A stretch of DNA of 42,121 nt from Natronohydrobacter sp. (lineage in GTDB: Bacteria > Pseudomonadota > Alphaproteobacteria > Rhodobacterales > Rhodobacteraceae): the NCBI GenBank assembly GCA_030603695.1, contig JAUVXF010000024.1, positions 1 to 42,121 of the forward strand, given 5' to 3'. This document shows, piece by piece, positions 26,100-34,902 of the stretch (position 1 is the first letter of the stretch; every line of letters starts with the position of its first letter). Position numbers and translations under genes: made by a program. A model generated the notes under the pieces. That model saw only the letters and a list, made by a program, of their open reading frames with translations, searched no databases and was not told the DNA's origin.

Positions 26100-27671
26100 T
26101 TACCCGCCATCCCCCAGCAGCGCCAGCAGGGCCGCCAGATGGTCGGCCTCTGCCGCCGGTTTGTCATCGCGTATGCGCGAAATGCGCGGAAAGCGCATGG
26201 CCACGCCGGATTTATGGCGGGCCGAACGGTTCAGCCCCTCGAACGCCACTTCCACCACCTTTTCGGGCCGCACCGCGCGCACAGGGCCAAAGCGTTCCAC
26301 CGTATTGTCGCGCACAAACCGATCCAGCGCTTTCAGCTCTGCATCGGTAAAGCCGAAATAGGCCTTGCCCACAGGCACAAGCGCGCCCTCATGCCACAGC
26401 CCAAAGGTGAAATCCGAATAATAGCCCGACCGCTTGCCATGCCCGCGCTGCGCATAAAGCAACACGGCATCCACCACCATCGGCGCGCGCTTCCATTTGA
26501 ACCAATGCCCCTTCACCCGCCCCGCCAGATAGGGGCTGGCGCGGTGCTTGATCATCACACCCTCTATCACCGGGTCTGGCGGGGCGGCGCGCAGCGCATC
26601 CAGCGCCGCCCAGTCTTGGCAGGGCAGTAGCGGCGAAAGGTCTATCCGCTCTTGCCCCATAGCGGCCACAACGCGCTCCAACTCTGCCCGCCGCGCCGCA
26701 AATGGCGCGCCGCGCCAATCCTGCCCCTGCCAGATCAGCAGATCATAGGCGCGCAGCGCCGCCGGGTGGCTGGCCAGCAGCTTGGCCCCCACCTGCTTGC
26801 GCCCAAGCCGCGTTTGCAAATCCCCAAACGGGGCCACTTCTGCGCCGCGCCGCACCAACAATTCCCCGTCCAGCACACCGTCAAATTCCAGCGCCGCCAG
26901 CAGATCGGGAAAGGCGCGCGAAATATCATCGCCTGTGCGCGAATACAGCCGCCGCGTGCCCCCCTCGCACACGGCCTGCACGCGAATGCCATCCCATTTC
27001 CATTCCGCCACAAAATCCGTGGGCGAAAGTGCCGCCAAAGCCCCCGCATCCGTGGGGGTAGACAGCATCACAGGCCGGAACGGCGCGCGCGCGGCAGATA
27101 CAGGCTTTGCCCCCCCTTCGGCCCATGCAAACAGGCCGGCATAAGGGGGTTCCAGCCCGTGCCAGACCTCTTCTATCGCGCCCAGATCAAGGCCGCCATA
27201 ATCAGCCACTGCCTGCCGCGCCAACCGCGCCGATACCCCCACACGCAAACCACCTGTGGCCAGCTTCAGATAGGCATAGCGCCCCGAAGGCCCCAGCCCA
27301 TCCAGCCGCGCGGCAATGCGCGCGGGCAATTCGGCCTTCGGGCTTTGCGCCAGTTCCGCCACCAGATCAGACAGCGCCACATCGCGCGCCGTGCCGCCCT
27401 CTGGCCAGATCAGCGCGATGGTTTCCGCCAGATCGCCCACAAAATCATAAGACAGCGCGAATAGCTCTGCATCCACACGCTCTGCCACCACCCCCCGCAA
27501 CAGCGACGGGGTAACAGCGCGCAAGGCCAGATCACCTGTCAGCGCCGCCAAGGCATAGCCGCGATCGGGGTCTGGCGTGCTGGCGAAATAGCCCGCCAGA
27601 TGCGCCAGTTTCAGGCTGCGGCGTGGGGTAAAGGCCAAACGCTCTAACAGATCGGCAAAGGCAGAGATCAT
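26100..27671 (-). CDS. ATP-dependent DNA ligase (exonuclease-associated type)
   Basis: A 523-residue ligase that should seal nicks via an enzyme-adenylate intermediate. An N-terminal helical DNA-binding domain (1-180) resembles that of archaeal/eukaryotic ligase I. The adenylation motif EWKWDGIR puts the nucleophile Lys at K225, with DGELLV (motif III) and VEGVMIKHRASPY (motif IV) following. WFKWKR (motif V) and an OB-fold region with VVEVAFEGLNRS follow. The C-terminal PRISRIRDDKPAAEAD is typical of this bacterial family. Its ATG overlaps the stop of the exonuclease gene (ATGA), so the two are translationally coupled. Extra to the NAD-dependent LigA expected elsewhere in the genome. Confidence 0.93.
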   Translation of the reverse strand: MISAFADLLERLAFTPRRSLKLAHLAGYFASTPDPDRGYALAALTGDLALRAVTPSLLRGVVAERVDAELFALSYDFVGDLAETIALIWPEGGTARDVALSDLVAELAQSPKAELPARIAARLDGLGPSGRYAYLKLATGGLRVGVSARLARQAVADYGGLDLGAIEEVWHGLEPPYAGLFAWAEGGAKPVSAARAPFRPVMLSTPTDAGALAALSPTDFVAEWKWDGIRVQAVCEGGTRRLYSRTGDDISRAFPDLLAALEFDGVLDGELLVRRGAEVAPFGDLQTRLGRKQVGAKLLASHPAALRAYDLLIWQGQDWRGAPFAARRAELERVVAAMGQERIDLSPLLPCQDWAALDALRAAPPDPVIEGVMIKHRASPYLAGRVKGHWFKWKRAPMVVDAVLLYAQRGHGKRSGYYSDFTFGLWHEGALVPVGKAYFGFTDAELKALDRFVRDNTVERFGPVRAVRPEKVVEVAFEGLNRSARHKSGVAMRFPRISRIRDDKPAAEADHLAALLALLGDGG

Positions 27672-28672
27672 TCGGGTTCATCCCCATAGCCCACCAGCCG
27701 CAAAGGCCGCGCCGCGCGCTGGTTCAACGCGCACCAGCGCAACAGCGCGTCTTCGCGGCCATGGGTGATCCATGTCTCGCGCGGGTTCAACTCTGTTATC
27801 GTGCGGGTCAGTTGCGGCCAATCCACATGGTCGGAAATCACCAGCGGCAATTCCACCCCGCGCTGGCGCGCGCGCGCCCGCACCATCATCCAGCCAGAGG
27901 CAAAGCAGATCACAGGGTCGGGAAAGCGCTGTGCCCATGTGGCCGCAAAGGCCGAAGGCGGGGCCAGCACAATCGCGCCCGCAAAATCGCCCTTGCGCCC
28001 GCGTTCCACAGTGGCGGGGCGCAGATCGCCCAGCGCCACGCCTTGCGCCAGATGATAGTCACACAGCTTTTGCAACGCGCCATGCAGATAGATCGGCGCA
28101 TCATAGCCCGCCGCGCGCAACAGCATGATCACGCGCTGCGCCTTGCCCAGCGCATAAGCCCCCACCAGATGCGCCCGCTCTGGAAATGCGGCAACAGAGG
28201 CCAGCAATTTCGCAATCTCGCCCTCCGGGGCGGGGTGGTGGAATACAGGCAGCGCGAATGTTGCCTCTGTCACCAGAATATCACAGGCCACAGGCTCCCA
28301 CGGGGCGCAAGCGGCATTGGGGCTGCGGGTGTAATCGCCTGTCACCAGCACACGGCCCGCAGATGTCTGCAAGGAAATCTGCGCCGAACCCAGCACATGC
28401 CCGGCCGGGTGAAAACTGGCCCGCACCCCGCCCATCTGCACAGGCCCTTCCGCCACCTGCCGCGCCTGTGTGAAATCCGCGCCATAGCGCAGCGCCATCA
28501 GATCCAGCGTTTGGCGCGTGGCCAGCACTGCGCCATGGCCCGCGCGGGCATGATCGGCATGGGCATGGGTAATGAGCGCGCGGGCCACAGGGCGCACAGG
28601 GTCAATATAAAAATCCCCGTCCGGGCAATACAGCCCCTCTGGCCGGGGGATAAGGGGGGGCGCTTGTGTCAT
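27668..28672 (-). CDS. Ligase-associated DNA exonuclease, metallo-beta-lactamase fold
   Basis: A 334-residue nuclease of the SNM1/CPSF-like metallo-beta-lactamase group that accompanies bacterial ATP-dependent ligases. The metal-binding motif HAHADH (36-41) is intact. Later landmarks are HPAGHVLGSAQI, LVTGDYTRSPN and VTEATFALPVF. FASGWMM and VISDHVDWPQL near the C-terminus match the second metal-binding half. The ATG at 28672 (MTQAPPLIPRPEGLY) is chosen because family resemblance begins there; the frame stays open to 28750. No strong Shine-Dalgarno precedes it. End trimming before ligation is inferred from the pairing. Confidence 0.9.
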   Translation of the reverse strand: MTQAPPLIPRPEGLYCPDGDFYIDPVRPVARALITHAHADHARAGHGAVLATRQTLDLMALRYGADFTQARQVAEGPVQMGGVRASFHPAGHVLGSAQISLQTSAGRVLVTGDYTRSPNAACAPWEPVACDILVTEATFALPVFHHPAPEGEIAKLLASVAAFPERAHLVGAYALGKAQRVIMLLRAAGYDAPIYLHGALQKLCDYHLAQGVALGDLRPATVERGRKGDFAGAIVLAPPSAFAATWAQRFPDPVICFASGWMMVRARARQRGVELPLVISDHVDWPQLTRTITELNPRETWITHGREDALLRWCALNQRAARPLRLVGYGDEPE

Positions 28673-28841
28673 GATGGACAAGAATAGCACGCCCACGGCC
28701 CGCGCCAATGGCCCCTTTCGCCAAGGGGGGTGGCCCCGTATTGCCTGCAAACCGTGCCGGAATCGTCGTTAATTTGGCCTAATGCTGCCATGTTCCACAT
28801 GCAGCATCAGGCCAAGGATGATCACAACAAGGGGCAGCAAG

Positions 28842-29759
28842 ATGAAAATCGCAATCATCGGTTTGGGTGCTGTGGCGCTGGCAGATGCACTGGCTTTGGC
28901 GCGGCAGCATGAGGTGGTCATGACAGGGCCAGTGCCCGACAGGGTAGAGGCCATAAACCGCGCCGATTACGCGTTGCCAGACGCGGGACTTGCCCCCTAT
29001 CTGGCCGCCCATAAGCTGAACCTGCGCGCCACTCTGGATACAGGCGCGGCGCTGGAGCGGGCGGGCATGATCTTCATCTCGGCCCCCCTCTCCACCGATC
29101 CCGCAACAGGGGCGCTGCAACTGGCGGAACTGGACAGCCGGATCGAATTTGCCGCCCGCCAGCAGCCCTTTGCGCCCATTGTCCTCCGCTCTGCCGTGCC
29201 TGTGGGGTATTGCGCGGCCATCATGCAGCGCCTGCACGGCGCGCAACTGGTCTATGCGCCCGAATTCAGCCGCGCCGGGCATATGCTGGCCGATATCCTG
29301 CACCCTGCCGCGCTGGTTGTGGGCGATCACACATCCCTTGGCGCGCGGGTTCTTGGCGTGCTGCGCAGCGCGGCCTTGCAGGGCGATGCACCTGCACGGC
29401 AAATGGGCCAATCTGATCTGGAACTTGCGCGCCAGCTTGCAGTATTCTCGAAAGCACCGCCTGCGCGGTTTTTCAAAGGGTTCCGCGCCGCAAAGCTGGA
29501 TCTTGCCGCCACCCTTGGCGCAGATTGGCTATGTCCCGCCATGGCCCCGGATGCGGCGGTCGCGATCTATCAGCCCGATGCATGGGCACCCCTGCCAGAG
29601 CCTTTGCGCCGGATCGTCGCGCAACTGGAGAAGGCAGGCATCCCGCACCGGCTGGAACCGGAAACCGCAGCCCCCCGCTGGCCCGCGCGGCACAGGGCGC
29701 ACACAGCCCCCCACCCCCTTGGCGCATGGCATGTCGCGCAGGCGGCCGGGTTGGGCTAG
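28842..29759 (+). CDS. UDP-glucose 6-dehydrogenase-like protein lacking the catalytic core
   Basis: A 305-residue protein. Residues 1-155 follow the NAD-binding N-terminal half of Ugd: MKIAIIGLGAV, RQHEVV, SAPLSTDP, RSAVPVGYCAAI and YAPEFSRAGHMLADILHPAALVVGD. After that the family's central helical domain and the catalytic Cys motif (GGYCLPKD in E. coli Ugd) are absent. Only about 60 residues separate the N-terminal part from a stretch (VAIYQPDAW...LRRIVAQLEKAGIPHRLEPE, about 235-275) that aligns with the Ugd C-terminal UDP-binding domain. The dinucleotide motif is GLGAVA instead of GxGxxG. AAGGGG precedes the ATG at 28842. Oxidation of UDP-glucose is therefore unlikely; a binding or regulatory role, or gene decay by internal deletion, is possible. 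No frameshift is visible. Confidence 0.75.
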   Translation: MKIAIIGLGAVALADALALARQHEVVMTGPVPDRVEAINRADYALPDAGLAPYLAAHKLNLRATLDTGAALERAGMIFISAPLSTDPATGALQLAELDSRIEFAARQQPFAPIVLRSAVPVGYCAAIMQRLHGAQLVYAPEFSRAGHMLADILHPAALVVGDHTSLGARVLGVLRSAALQGDAPARQMGQSDLELARQLAVFSKAPPARFFKGFRAAKLDLAATLGADWLCPAMAPDAAVAIYQPDAWAPLPEPLRRIVAQLEKAGIPHRLEPETAAPRWPARHRAHTAPHPLGAWHVAQAAGLG

Positions 29760-29842
29760 TGTTCTGCGCGTGCCGGCAGGTTGCGCAAGGGCAGGTTCGC
29801 CACAAGGGCACAGTTGGAAGCTGCACCAAACCGCGCAGCGGT

Positions 29843-29865
29843 GCGCGGCCGCCTTGATCCCGCGC
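29843..29865 (-). repeat. Short copy of the intergenic repeat end motif
   Basis: On the minus strand this reads GCGCGGGATCAAGGCGG, matching the left end of the 254 and 37980 repeats and the inverted end at 38219-38241. It lies in the 276-base gap before the cytochrome gene, which otherwise shows only C-rich sequence. Confidence 0.55.
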
Positions 29866-30035
29866 AAAGAGCAAACTCCCCCTCACACCCCCCGGCCCAA
29901 GACTTCGGCCCCCAAAGCGCTCACTCCCCGCAGCGGCAAAATTTTCACCACCCCCCCGGCCACAACACCCAAATGAGACTGGCCGCCCCCGATTGCGCCC
30001 TTGGCAGGGGCGCGCATCTGCGCCATTCTGACGCT

Positions 30036-30413
30036 ATGAAACCCTATAGCCTGATTGCCGCCACAGCCCTGCTTTCCGCCTGCGCGCCCTTCACCAGCCC
30101 GCAGGCCGGGCGCAATATCTACCTGCAAAACTGCGTCTCCTGCCACGGCGCAGATGGCACAGGCGGCGCGCAAATCCCCGATCTGACGCAAATCGCCGCG
30201 CGCGCTGGCGGCACATATCCGCAGCGCCGGATACTGGACAAGCTGGATGGCTATGCCACAGGTGCCGTTGTCTATTCCGGCGCGGAAATGCCCAATTTCG
30301 GCGATCTTCTCACAGGCAGGCTGGCGCGGGTGGAAACCGATCAGGGGCAATCGCGCCTGCTGCCAGAACGGATTATTGCGCTCGAAGCCTATCTGCGCAC
30401 GATCCAGCGCTGA
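30036..30413 (+). CDS. Small lipoprotein c-type cytochrome
   Basis: A 125-residue protein with a lipoprotein signal (lipobox LSAC, Cys16) and a single haem-binding motif CVSCH (C33, C36, H37). The likely distal Met ligand is M85 in AEMPNFGDLL. It is expected to be an electron carrier anchored on the periplasmic face of a membrane. The ATG at 30036 gives a clean lipoprotein signal, although no strong ribosome site is seen. An in-frame ATG at 29973 would add 21 residues without signal character. No oxidase or dehydrogenase gene is adjacent, so its partner is unknown. Monohaem class I folds of this size are common in Rhodobacterales. Confidence 0.85.
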   Translation: MKPYSLIAATALLSACAPFTSPQAGRNIYLQNCVSCHGADGTGGAQIPDLTQIAARAGGTYPQRRILDKLDGYATGAVVYSGAEMPNFGDLLTGRLARVETDQGQSRLLPERIIALEAYLRTIQR

Positions 30414-30511
30414 CAATCGCGTGTGCAGGCAGGGCAATCCCTGCCGATTCTGCTTTCACCCCCGGCCAGAAACCGCCTATAAAGCCCCCGACCACTGCAA
30501 AAGGGCTTGCC

Positions 30512-31300
30512 ATGAGTGACCAGCTATCCCCGATTGACCGCGCCAAATATGCCAGCGCCCATTGTGCCGCCGATTTCGTGCAAGACGGGATGCGCGTGGG
30601 GCTTGGCACCGGCTCTACCGCCGCATGGATGGTGCGCCGCCTTGGCGCGCGCGTGCAGCAAGAGGGCTTGCGCATCATTGCCGTGCCCACATCCACCCGC
30701 ACCGCGCAACTGGCGCGCGAAGTGGGGATAAATGTTGTGTCCTTGGACGAGGCGCGCTGGCTGGATCTGACCATTGATGGCGCCGATGAATTTGATGCCG
30801 AACTGACCCTTATCAAAGGCGGCGGCGGCGCGCTCTTGCAGGAAAAGATCGTGGCCACGGCCTCTGACCAGATGATCGTGATTACAGATGCCGCCAAAGA
30901 GGTGAAAACCCTTGGCGCCTTCCCCCTGCCCATAGAGGTGATCCCCTTTGGCTGGCAGGCCACCCGCGCGCTGGTGGAAGAGGTGTTGGCCTCTGTCGAT
31001 GTGATGGGCCGCCAATGCAGCTTGCGGATGAATGGCGACAAACCCTATGTCACCGACGAAGGCAATTACATCCTTGATCTGGCCTTGGGCCGGATTGGCA
31101 ATGCCCGCCAGCTTGCGCTGGTGCTCAATCAGGTTCCCGGCGTGGTGGAAAATGGCCTGTTTGTGGATATCGCCGATATCGTTGTGATCGGCCATGCCGA
31201 TGGCACCTGCGAATTGCGCGATCTGACCAGCGGCACGCCCGAAATCACCACCCGCCACGTAGATATGGGCATAGCGCGCAACATCTTTTCCGATCTGTAA
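30512..31300 (+). CDS. rpiA: Ribose-5-phosphate isomerase A
   Basis: A 262-residue enzyme interconverting ribose-5-phosphate and ribulose-5-phosphate in the pentose phosphate pathway and Calvin-type metabolism. GLGTGSTAAWMV (about 30-41), the active-site DGADEFD (about 89-95), KGGGGALLQEKI (about 103-114) and MRMNGD-like LRMNGDKPYVTDEGNYILDL are all intact. AAGGG precedes the ATG. It is slightly longer than the E. coli enzyme (219 residues), mainly at the ends. The next gene starts 9 bases later, so rpiA and gor probably share a transcript. Both feed redox balance: pentose phosphates and NADPH on one side, glutathione reduction on the other. Confidence 0.96.
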   Translation: MSDQLSPIDRAKYASAHCAADFVQDGMRVGLGTGSTAAWMVRRLGARVQQEGLRIIAVPTSTRTAQLAREVGINVVSLDEARWLDLTIDGADEFDAELTLIKGGGGALLQEKIVATASDQMIVITDAAKEVKTLGAFPLPIEVIPFGWQATRALVEEVLASVDVMGRQCSLRMNGDKPYVTDEGNYILDLALGRIGNARQLALVLNQVPGVVENGLFVDIADIVVIGHADGTCELRDLTSGTPEITTRHVDMGIARNIFSDL

Positions 31301-31309
31301 GGGGCCGTA

Positions 31310-32677
31310 ATGGCATTTGACTACGATCTTTTTGTAATTGGTGGCGGCTCTGGCGGGGTGCGGGCCGCGCGGATTGCGGCAGCGGAACATGGCGCGCGCG
31401 TGGGGCTGGCCGAAGAATACCGCATGGGCGGAACCTGCGTTATCCGGGGCTGCGTGCCCAAAAAGCTGATGGTCTTCGCATCGGGCTTCCCCGGCGCTGT
31501 GGCAGATGCCCGCGCCTATGGATGGGAGGCCCAGATCGGCGGGTTTGACTGGCCTGCCTTCCACACCAAGCTGGAGCGAGAGCTGGCACGGCTGGAAGGG
31601 ATTTACCGCGCCAATCTGCTGCGCGCGGGCGTAGAGCTGCATGATTGCCGCGCCACGCTGGCTGGCCCGCATGAAGTGGCCTTGGCTGATGGCCGCATCG
31701 TCACGGCAAAGCATATCCTGATTGCCACAGGTGGCCGCCCCGTTGTGCCGGATAAATGGGCCAATGTGCCGGGGATCATGACATCCAATGACATATTCCT
31801 CATGCCGGAATTGCCGCAATCGGTGCTGATTGTGGGTGGGGGCTATATCGCCAGCGAATTTGCCTGCATCTTCAACGGGCTTGGGGTGAAAACCACGCAA
31901 TTCTACCGGGGCGCGCAAATTCTGCGCGGCTTTGACGAAGAAGCGCGCGGCCATATCGCGCACGAAATGATCGCCAATGGCGTTGATCTGCATCTGGGCA
32001 CCGATATTCTGGAGATGGAGCGCCGCGATGGTGGGACATGGGTGAAATCCACCACCGGGCATGACAGAACCTATGATGCCATCATCTTTGCCACAGGCCG
32101 CACCCCCGCCACCGAAGGGCTGGGGCTGGAAGCCTTGGGGCTAACCCTGAAACCCAATGGCGCAATCCCGGTCGATAGCTACAGCCAGACCACAATTCCG
32201 TCCATCTATGCGGTGGGCGATGTCACGGATCGCGCCAATCTTACCCCTGTGGCCATCCGCGAAGGCCATGCTTTTGCAGATACTGTCTTTGGCGGAACGC
32301 CCCGCCATTTCGATCACGGGCTTATCCCCACGGCCATTTTCACCCAGCCTGAATATGGCACTGTGGGCCTGACAGAAGAAGACGCGCGCGCCCAAGGCCC
32401 TGTAGATGTGTTCTGCGCCGCGTTCCGCCCCATGCACAGCCTGTTTGCAGGCCGTGACAATCGCGCGATGATGAAGCTCATTGTTTGCGGCACGACCGAC
32501 AAAGTGCTAGGCTGCCATATCGTTGCCGATCATGCCGGAGAGATGATCCAGCTTGCGGCAGTGGCCATATCCATGGGCGCAACCAAGGCAGAGTTTGACA
32601 AAACACTGGCTGTCCATCCCACAATGGCCGAAGAACTGGTCACAATGCGCAGTGCGACGCGCAGCCACAGGGATTGA
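31310..32677 (+). CDS. gor: Glutathione-disulfide reductase
   Basis: A 455-residue FAD-dependent disulfide reductase that uses NADPH to reduce glutathione disulfide. The FAD-binding loop is GGGSGG (11-16). The redox-active pair lies in GGTCVIRGCVPKKL (C43, C48). The NADPH domain has LIVGGGYIASEFACIFNGLG near residue 175 followed by Arg-containing segments. VGDVTDRANLTPVAIREG binds FAD, and the C-terminal HPTMAEELVTMR carries the catalytic His-Glu pair. The CVIRGCVPKK variant and HPT ending favour glutathione reductase over lipoamide dehydrogenase or mercuric reductase. It follows rpiA closely. Confidence 0.94.
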   Translation: MAFDYDLFVIGGGSGGVRAARIAAAEHGARVGLAEEYRMGGTCVIRGCVPKKLMVFASGFPGAVADARAYGWEAQIGGFDWPAFHTKLERELARLEGIYRANLLRAGVELHDCRATLAGPHEVALADGRIVTAKHILIATGGRPVVPDKWANVPGIMTSNDIFLMPELPQSVLIVGGGYIASEFACIFNGLGVKTTQFYRGAQILRGFDEEARGHIAHEMIANGVDLHLGTDILEMERRDGGTWVKSTTGHDRTYDAIIFATGRTPATEGLGLEALGLTLKPNGAIPVDSYSQTTIPSIYAVGDVTDRANLTPVAIREGHAFADTVFGGTPRHFDHGLIPTAIFTQPEYGTVGLTEEDARAQGPVDVFCAAFRPMHSLFAGRDNRAMMKLIVCGTTDKVLGCHIVADHAGEMIQLAAVAISMGATKAEFDKTLAVHPTMAEELVTMRSATRSHRD

Positions 32678-32763
32678 GGGTTGAATTCAGAGGGGCAAGG
32701 CCCACTTTCTGAAGCAAACATGACACAGATAAACATGAAACCAATGTAATGAATGGAGTCCGG

Positions 32764-33888
32764 ATGTCTGGAAACGGTGGAGGGCCTTGGGGAGGCGGCG
32801 GCGGTAATCGCGGCGGAAACCGCGGTGGCGGCGACGGTGGGCGCGGTGGCGATGGCCAAAACCCCATCCCTGAGATTGATGAGATTGTGAAAAAAGGCCA
32901 GGAACAGTTGCGCATCCTGATGGGTGGCGGCGGCGGTGGCAAAGGCGGGCGCGGTGTTGGCGGCCCCGGCTTTTCCAAACGCGGCGTGCTGTTGGGGCTG
33001 GTGGCACTGGTGGCAATGTGGGCTTTCGCCTCTTTCTACACGGTGCGCCCCGAAGAACGCTCTGTAGAGCTGATGTTCGGCCAGTATTACAAAACCGGCA
33101 ATCCCGGCCTGAATTTCGCGCCCTGGCCCGTGATCACCCATGAAATCGTGCAGGTGACAACAGAGCGCGTGACCGAAGTGGGCACGGGCAGCAATGTGCT
33201 GGATACCGGCCTGATGCTGACACGCGATGAAGCGGTGGTGGATATCGAATTTCAGGTGGTCTGGAATGTGACAGATCCCGCGCGCTTCCTGTTCAATCTG
33301 GCCGATCCGCGCGAAACTGTGCGCGCCGCGTCAGAATCCGGGATGCGTGACATTATCGCCCGGTCGGAACTCTCGCCCATTCTGAACCGCGATCGCGGCG
33401 CCATTGCCGCCGATCTGCGCGCAGCCGTTCAGGAATTGCTGGACAGCTACGAATCCGGGATCGCCGTGATCCGGGTTAACTTTGACAAGGCCGACCCGCC
33501 AGAGCAGGTGATCAACGCCTTCCGCGACGTGCAAACCGCCCGTCAGGAACGCGACCGGCTGGAGCGCGAGGCAGATGCCTACGCAAACCGCGTTCTGGCG
33601 CAGGCCCGTGGCCAATCCGCCCAGTTGCAGGAAGAAGCCGAAGCCTACCGCGCCGAAGTGGTGAACAACGCGCAAGGTGAGGCCGCGCGCTTCGTCTCTG
33701 TCTATTCCGAATATGTGAATGCGCCCGAAGTCACGCGCAAACGGATGTATCTGGAAACCATGGAACGTGTCTTGGGCGATATGAACCTGACAATTCTGGA
33801 CAATGTAACCGGCGGCGAAGCCGGTGGGTCTGGCGTGCTGCCCTACCTGCCGCTTGAATCCCTGACCCGTCCGAGGAGTGCAAACTGA
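32764..33888 (+). CDS. hflK: Membrane protease regulator HflK
   Basis: A 374-residue SPFH-domain protein that with HflC forms the membrane cage around the FtsH protease. A Gly/Arg/Asn-rich N-terminus (1-72) is followed by one membrane span (about 74-93), the band-7/SPFH domain (YTVRPEERSVELMFGQYYKTGNPGLNFAPWPV onward), and a long charged helix with DRLEREADAYANRVLAQARG. C-terminal ETMERVLGDMNLTILDN also matches HflK. The ATG at 32764 is favoured by the upstream GGAG and typical MSGNGGGPWGGGG start; one at 32749 is possible. It overlaps hflC by one base (TGATG). Confidence 0.95.
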   Translation: MSGNGGGPWGGGGGNRGGNRGGGDGGRGGDGQNPIPEIDEIVKKGQEQLRILMGGGGGGKGGRGVGGPGFSKRGVLLGLVALVAMWAFASFYTVRPEERSVELMFGQYYKTGNPGLNFAPWPVITHEIVQVTTERVTEVGTGSNVLDTGLMLTRDEAVVDIEFQVVWNVTDPARFLFNLADPRETVRAASESGMRDIIARSELSPILNRDRGAIAADLRAAVQELLDSYESGIAVIRVNFDKADPPEQVINAFRDVQTARQERDRLEREADAYANRVLAQARGQSAQLQEEAEAYRAEVVNNAQGEAARFVSVYSEYVNAPEVTRKRMYLETMERVLGDMNLTILDNVTGGEAGGSGVLPYLPLESLTRPRSAN

Positions 33889-34892
33889 TGAAAAAAGCAG
33901 GTCTTTTGCTGCCAATTCTGGTGGTGGCCCTTATCACTGCCTTCTCGGCCCTGTTTGTGGTGGACGAGCGCGAGAATGTGCTTGTGCTGCAATTCGGTCA
34001 GGTAAAGCAGGAAATCAAAGAACCGGGGCTTGGGTTCAAGGTTCCGTTCATTCAGGAAGTGGTGCGCTATGACGCGCGGATTCTGGGCCTGCAAACCCAG
34101 CCGCTGGAAGTAACGCCCCTGGATGACCGCCGCCTTGTGGTAGACGCCTTCCTGCGCTGGCGTCTGGAAGATGTGCGCCGCTTCCGCGAAGCGGTGGGCG
34201 TGGACGGTGTGCGCGCCGCCCAAGGGCGTATGGAAAGCATCATCAATGCCGCCATCCGCGAAGTGCTTGGGTCTGTGCCCTCTAACTCTGTGTTGTCCGA
34301 AGATCGCACATCGCTGATGAACCGTATCCGCGATCTGGCCCGCCGCGAGGCACAAACCCTTGGGATTGAGGTGATCGATGTGCGCCTGACACGCACCGAT
34401 CTGCCGCGCGAAAACCTGGAAGCCACCTTTGCCCGGATGCGCGCCGAACGCGAACGCGAAGCCGCAGACGAACGCGCCCGCGGGAACGAGGCCGCGCAGC
34501 GCGTGCGCGCGCTGGCCGACCGGACAGTGATCGAGCTTGTATCGGCCTCGCGCCGCGAAGCAGAGATCATCCGCGGCGAGGCCGATGCAGAGCGTAACCG
34601 CATCTATGCCGAAGCCTTCAGCCTTGATCCTGAATTCTTCGCATTCACTCGGTCTATGCAAAGCTATGAACGCGCGTTGCGCGGTGACAATACCAGCATG
34701 GTTTTGCGCCCGGATAGCGAGTTCTTCAACTTCCTGCGCAGCGATGGCATGGGCGAAGATGTGCTGAGCATGGTGCGCGATGCCGCAGAGCGTCTGGCCG
34801 AAGACCCAAGCGCCATTCAGCAGCGCGCCCCCGAACCAGACCCGTCAGAGCCTGACGCGGTGCGCGAACTGGAAGCGATCATCGGCAATTAA
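33888..34892 (+). CDS. hflC: Membrane protease regulator HflC
   Basis: A 334-residue SPFH-domain partner of HflK. One N-terminal membrane span (about 5-25) is followed by VVDERENVLVLQFGQVKQEIKEPGLGFKVPFIQEV, the band-7 core with DDRRLVVDAFLRWR, and a coiled-coil region rich in Glu/Arg/Ala (RMRAEREREAADERARGNEAAQ). EFFAFTRSMQSYERAL near residue 250 is a family signature. AGGAG precedes the ATG at 33888, whose A is the last base of the hflK stop. The C-terminal extension after about 300 is acidic and Pro-rich. Confidence 0.95.
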   Translation: MKKAGLLLPILVVALITAFSALFVVDERENVLVLQFGQVKQEIKEPGLGFKVPFIQEVVRYDARILGLQTQPLEVTPLDDRRLVVDAFLRWRLEDVRRFREAVGVDGVRAAQGRMESIINAAIREVLGSVPSNSVLSEDRTSLMNRIRDLARREAQTLGIEVIDVRLTRTDLPRENLEATFARMRAEREREAADERARGNEAAQRVRALADRTVIELVSASRREAEIIRGEADAERNRIYAEAFSLDPEFFAFTRSMQSYERALRGDNTSMVLRPDSEFFNFLRSDGMGEDVLSMVRDAAERLAEDPSAIQQRAPEPDPSEPDAVRELEAIIGN

Positions 34893-34902
34893 GGGCGCGT
34901 GA

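Noticed and set aside
28779-29411. 210-codon minus-strand open frame opposite the Ugd-like gene
   Set aside because: Considered because the Ugd-like protein is unusual, but the plus-strand product has clear family motifs and a ribosome site, while this frame has neither.
30524-32062. 512-codon minus-strand open frame opposite rpiA and gor
   Set aside because: Covers two intact enzymes with complete motifs on the plus strand; the frame has no recognisable features.
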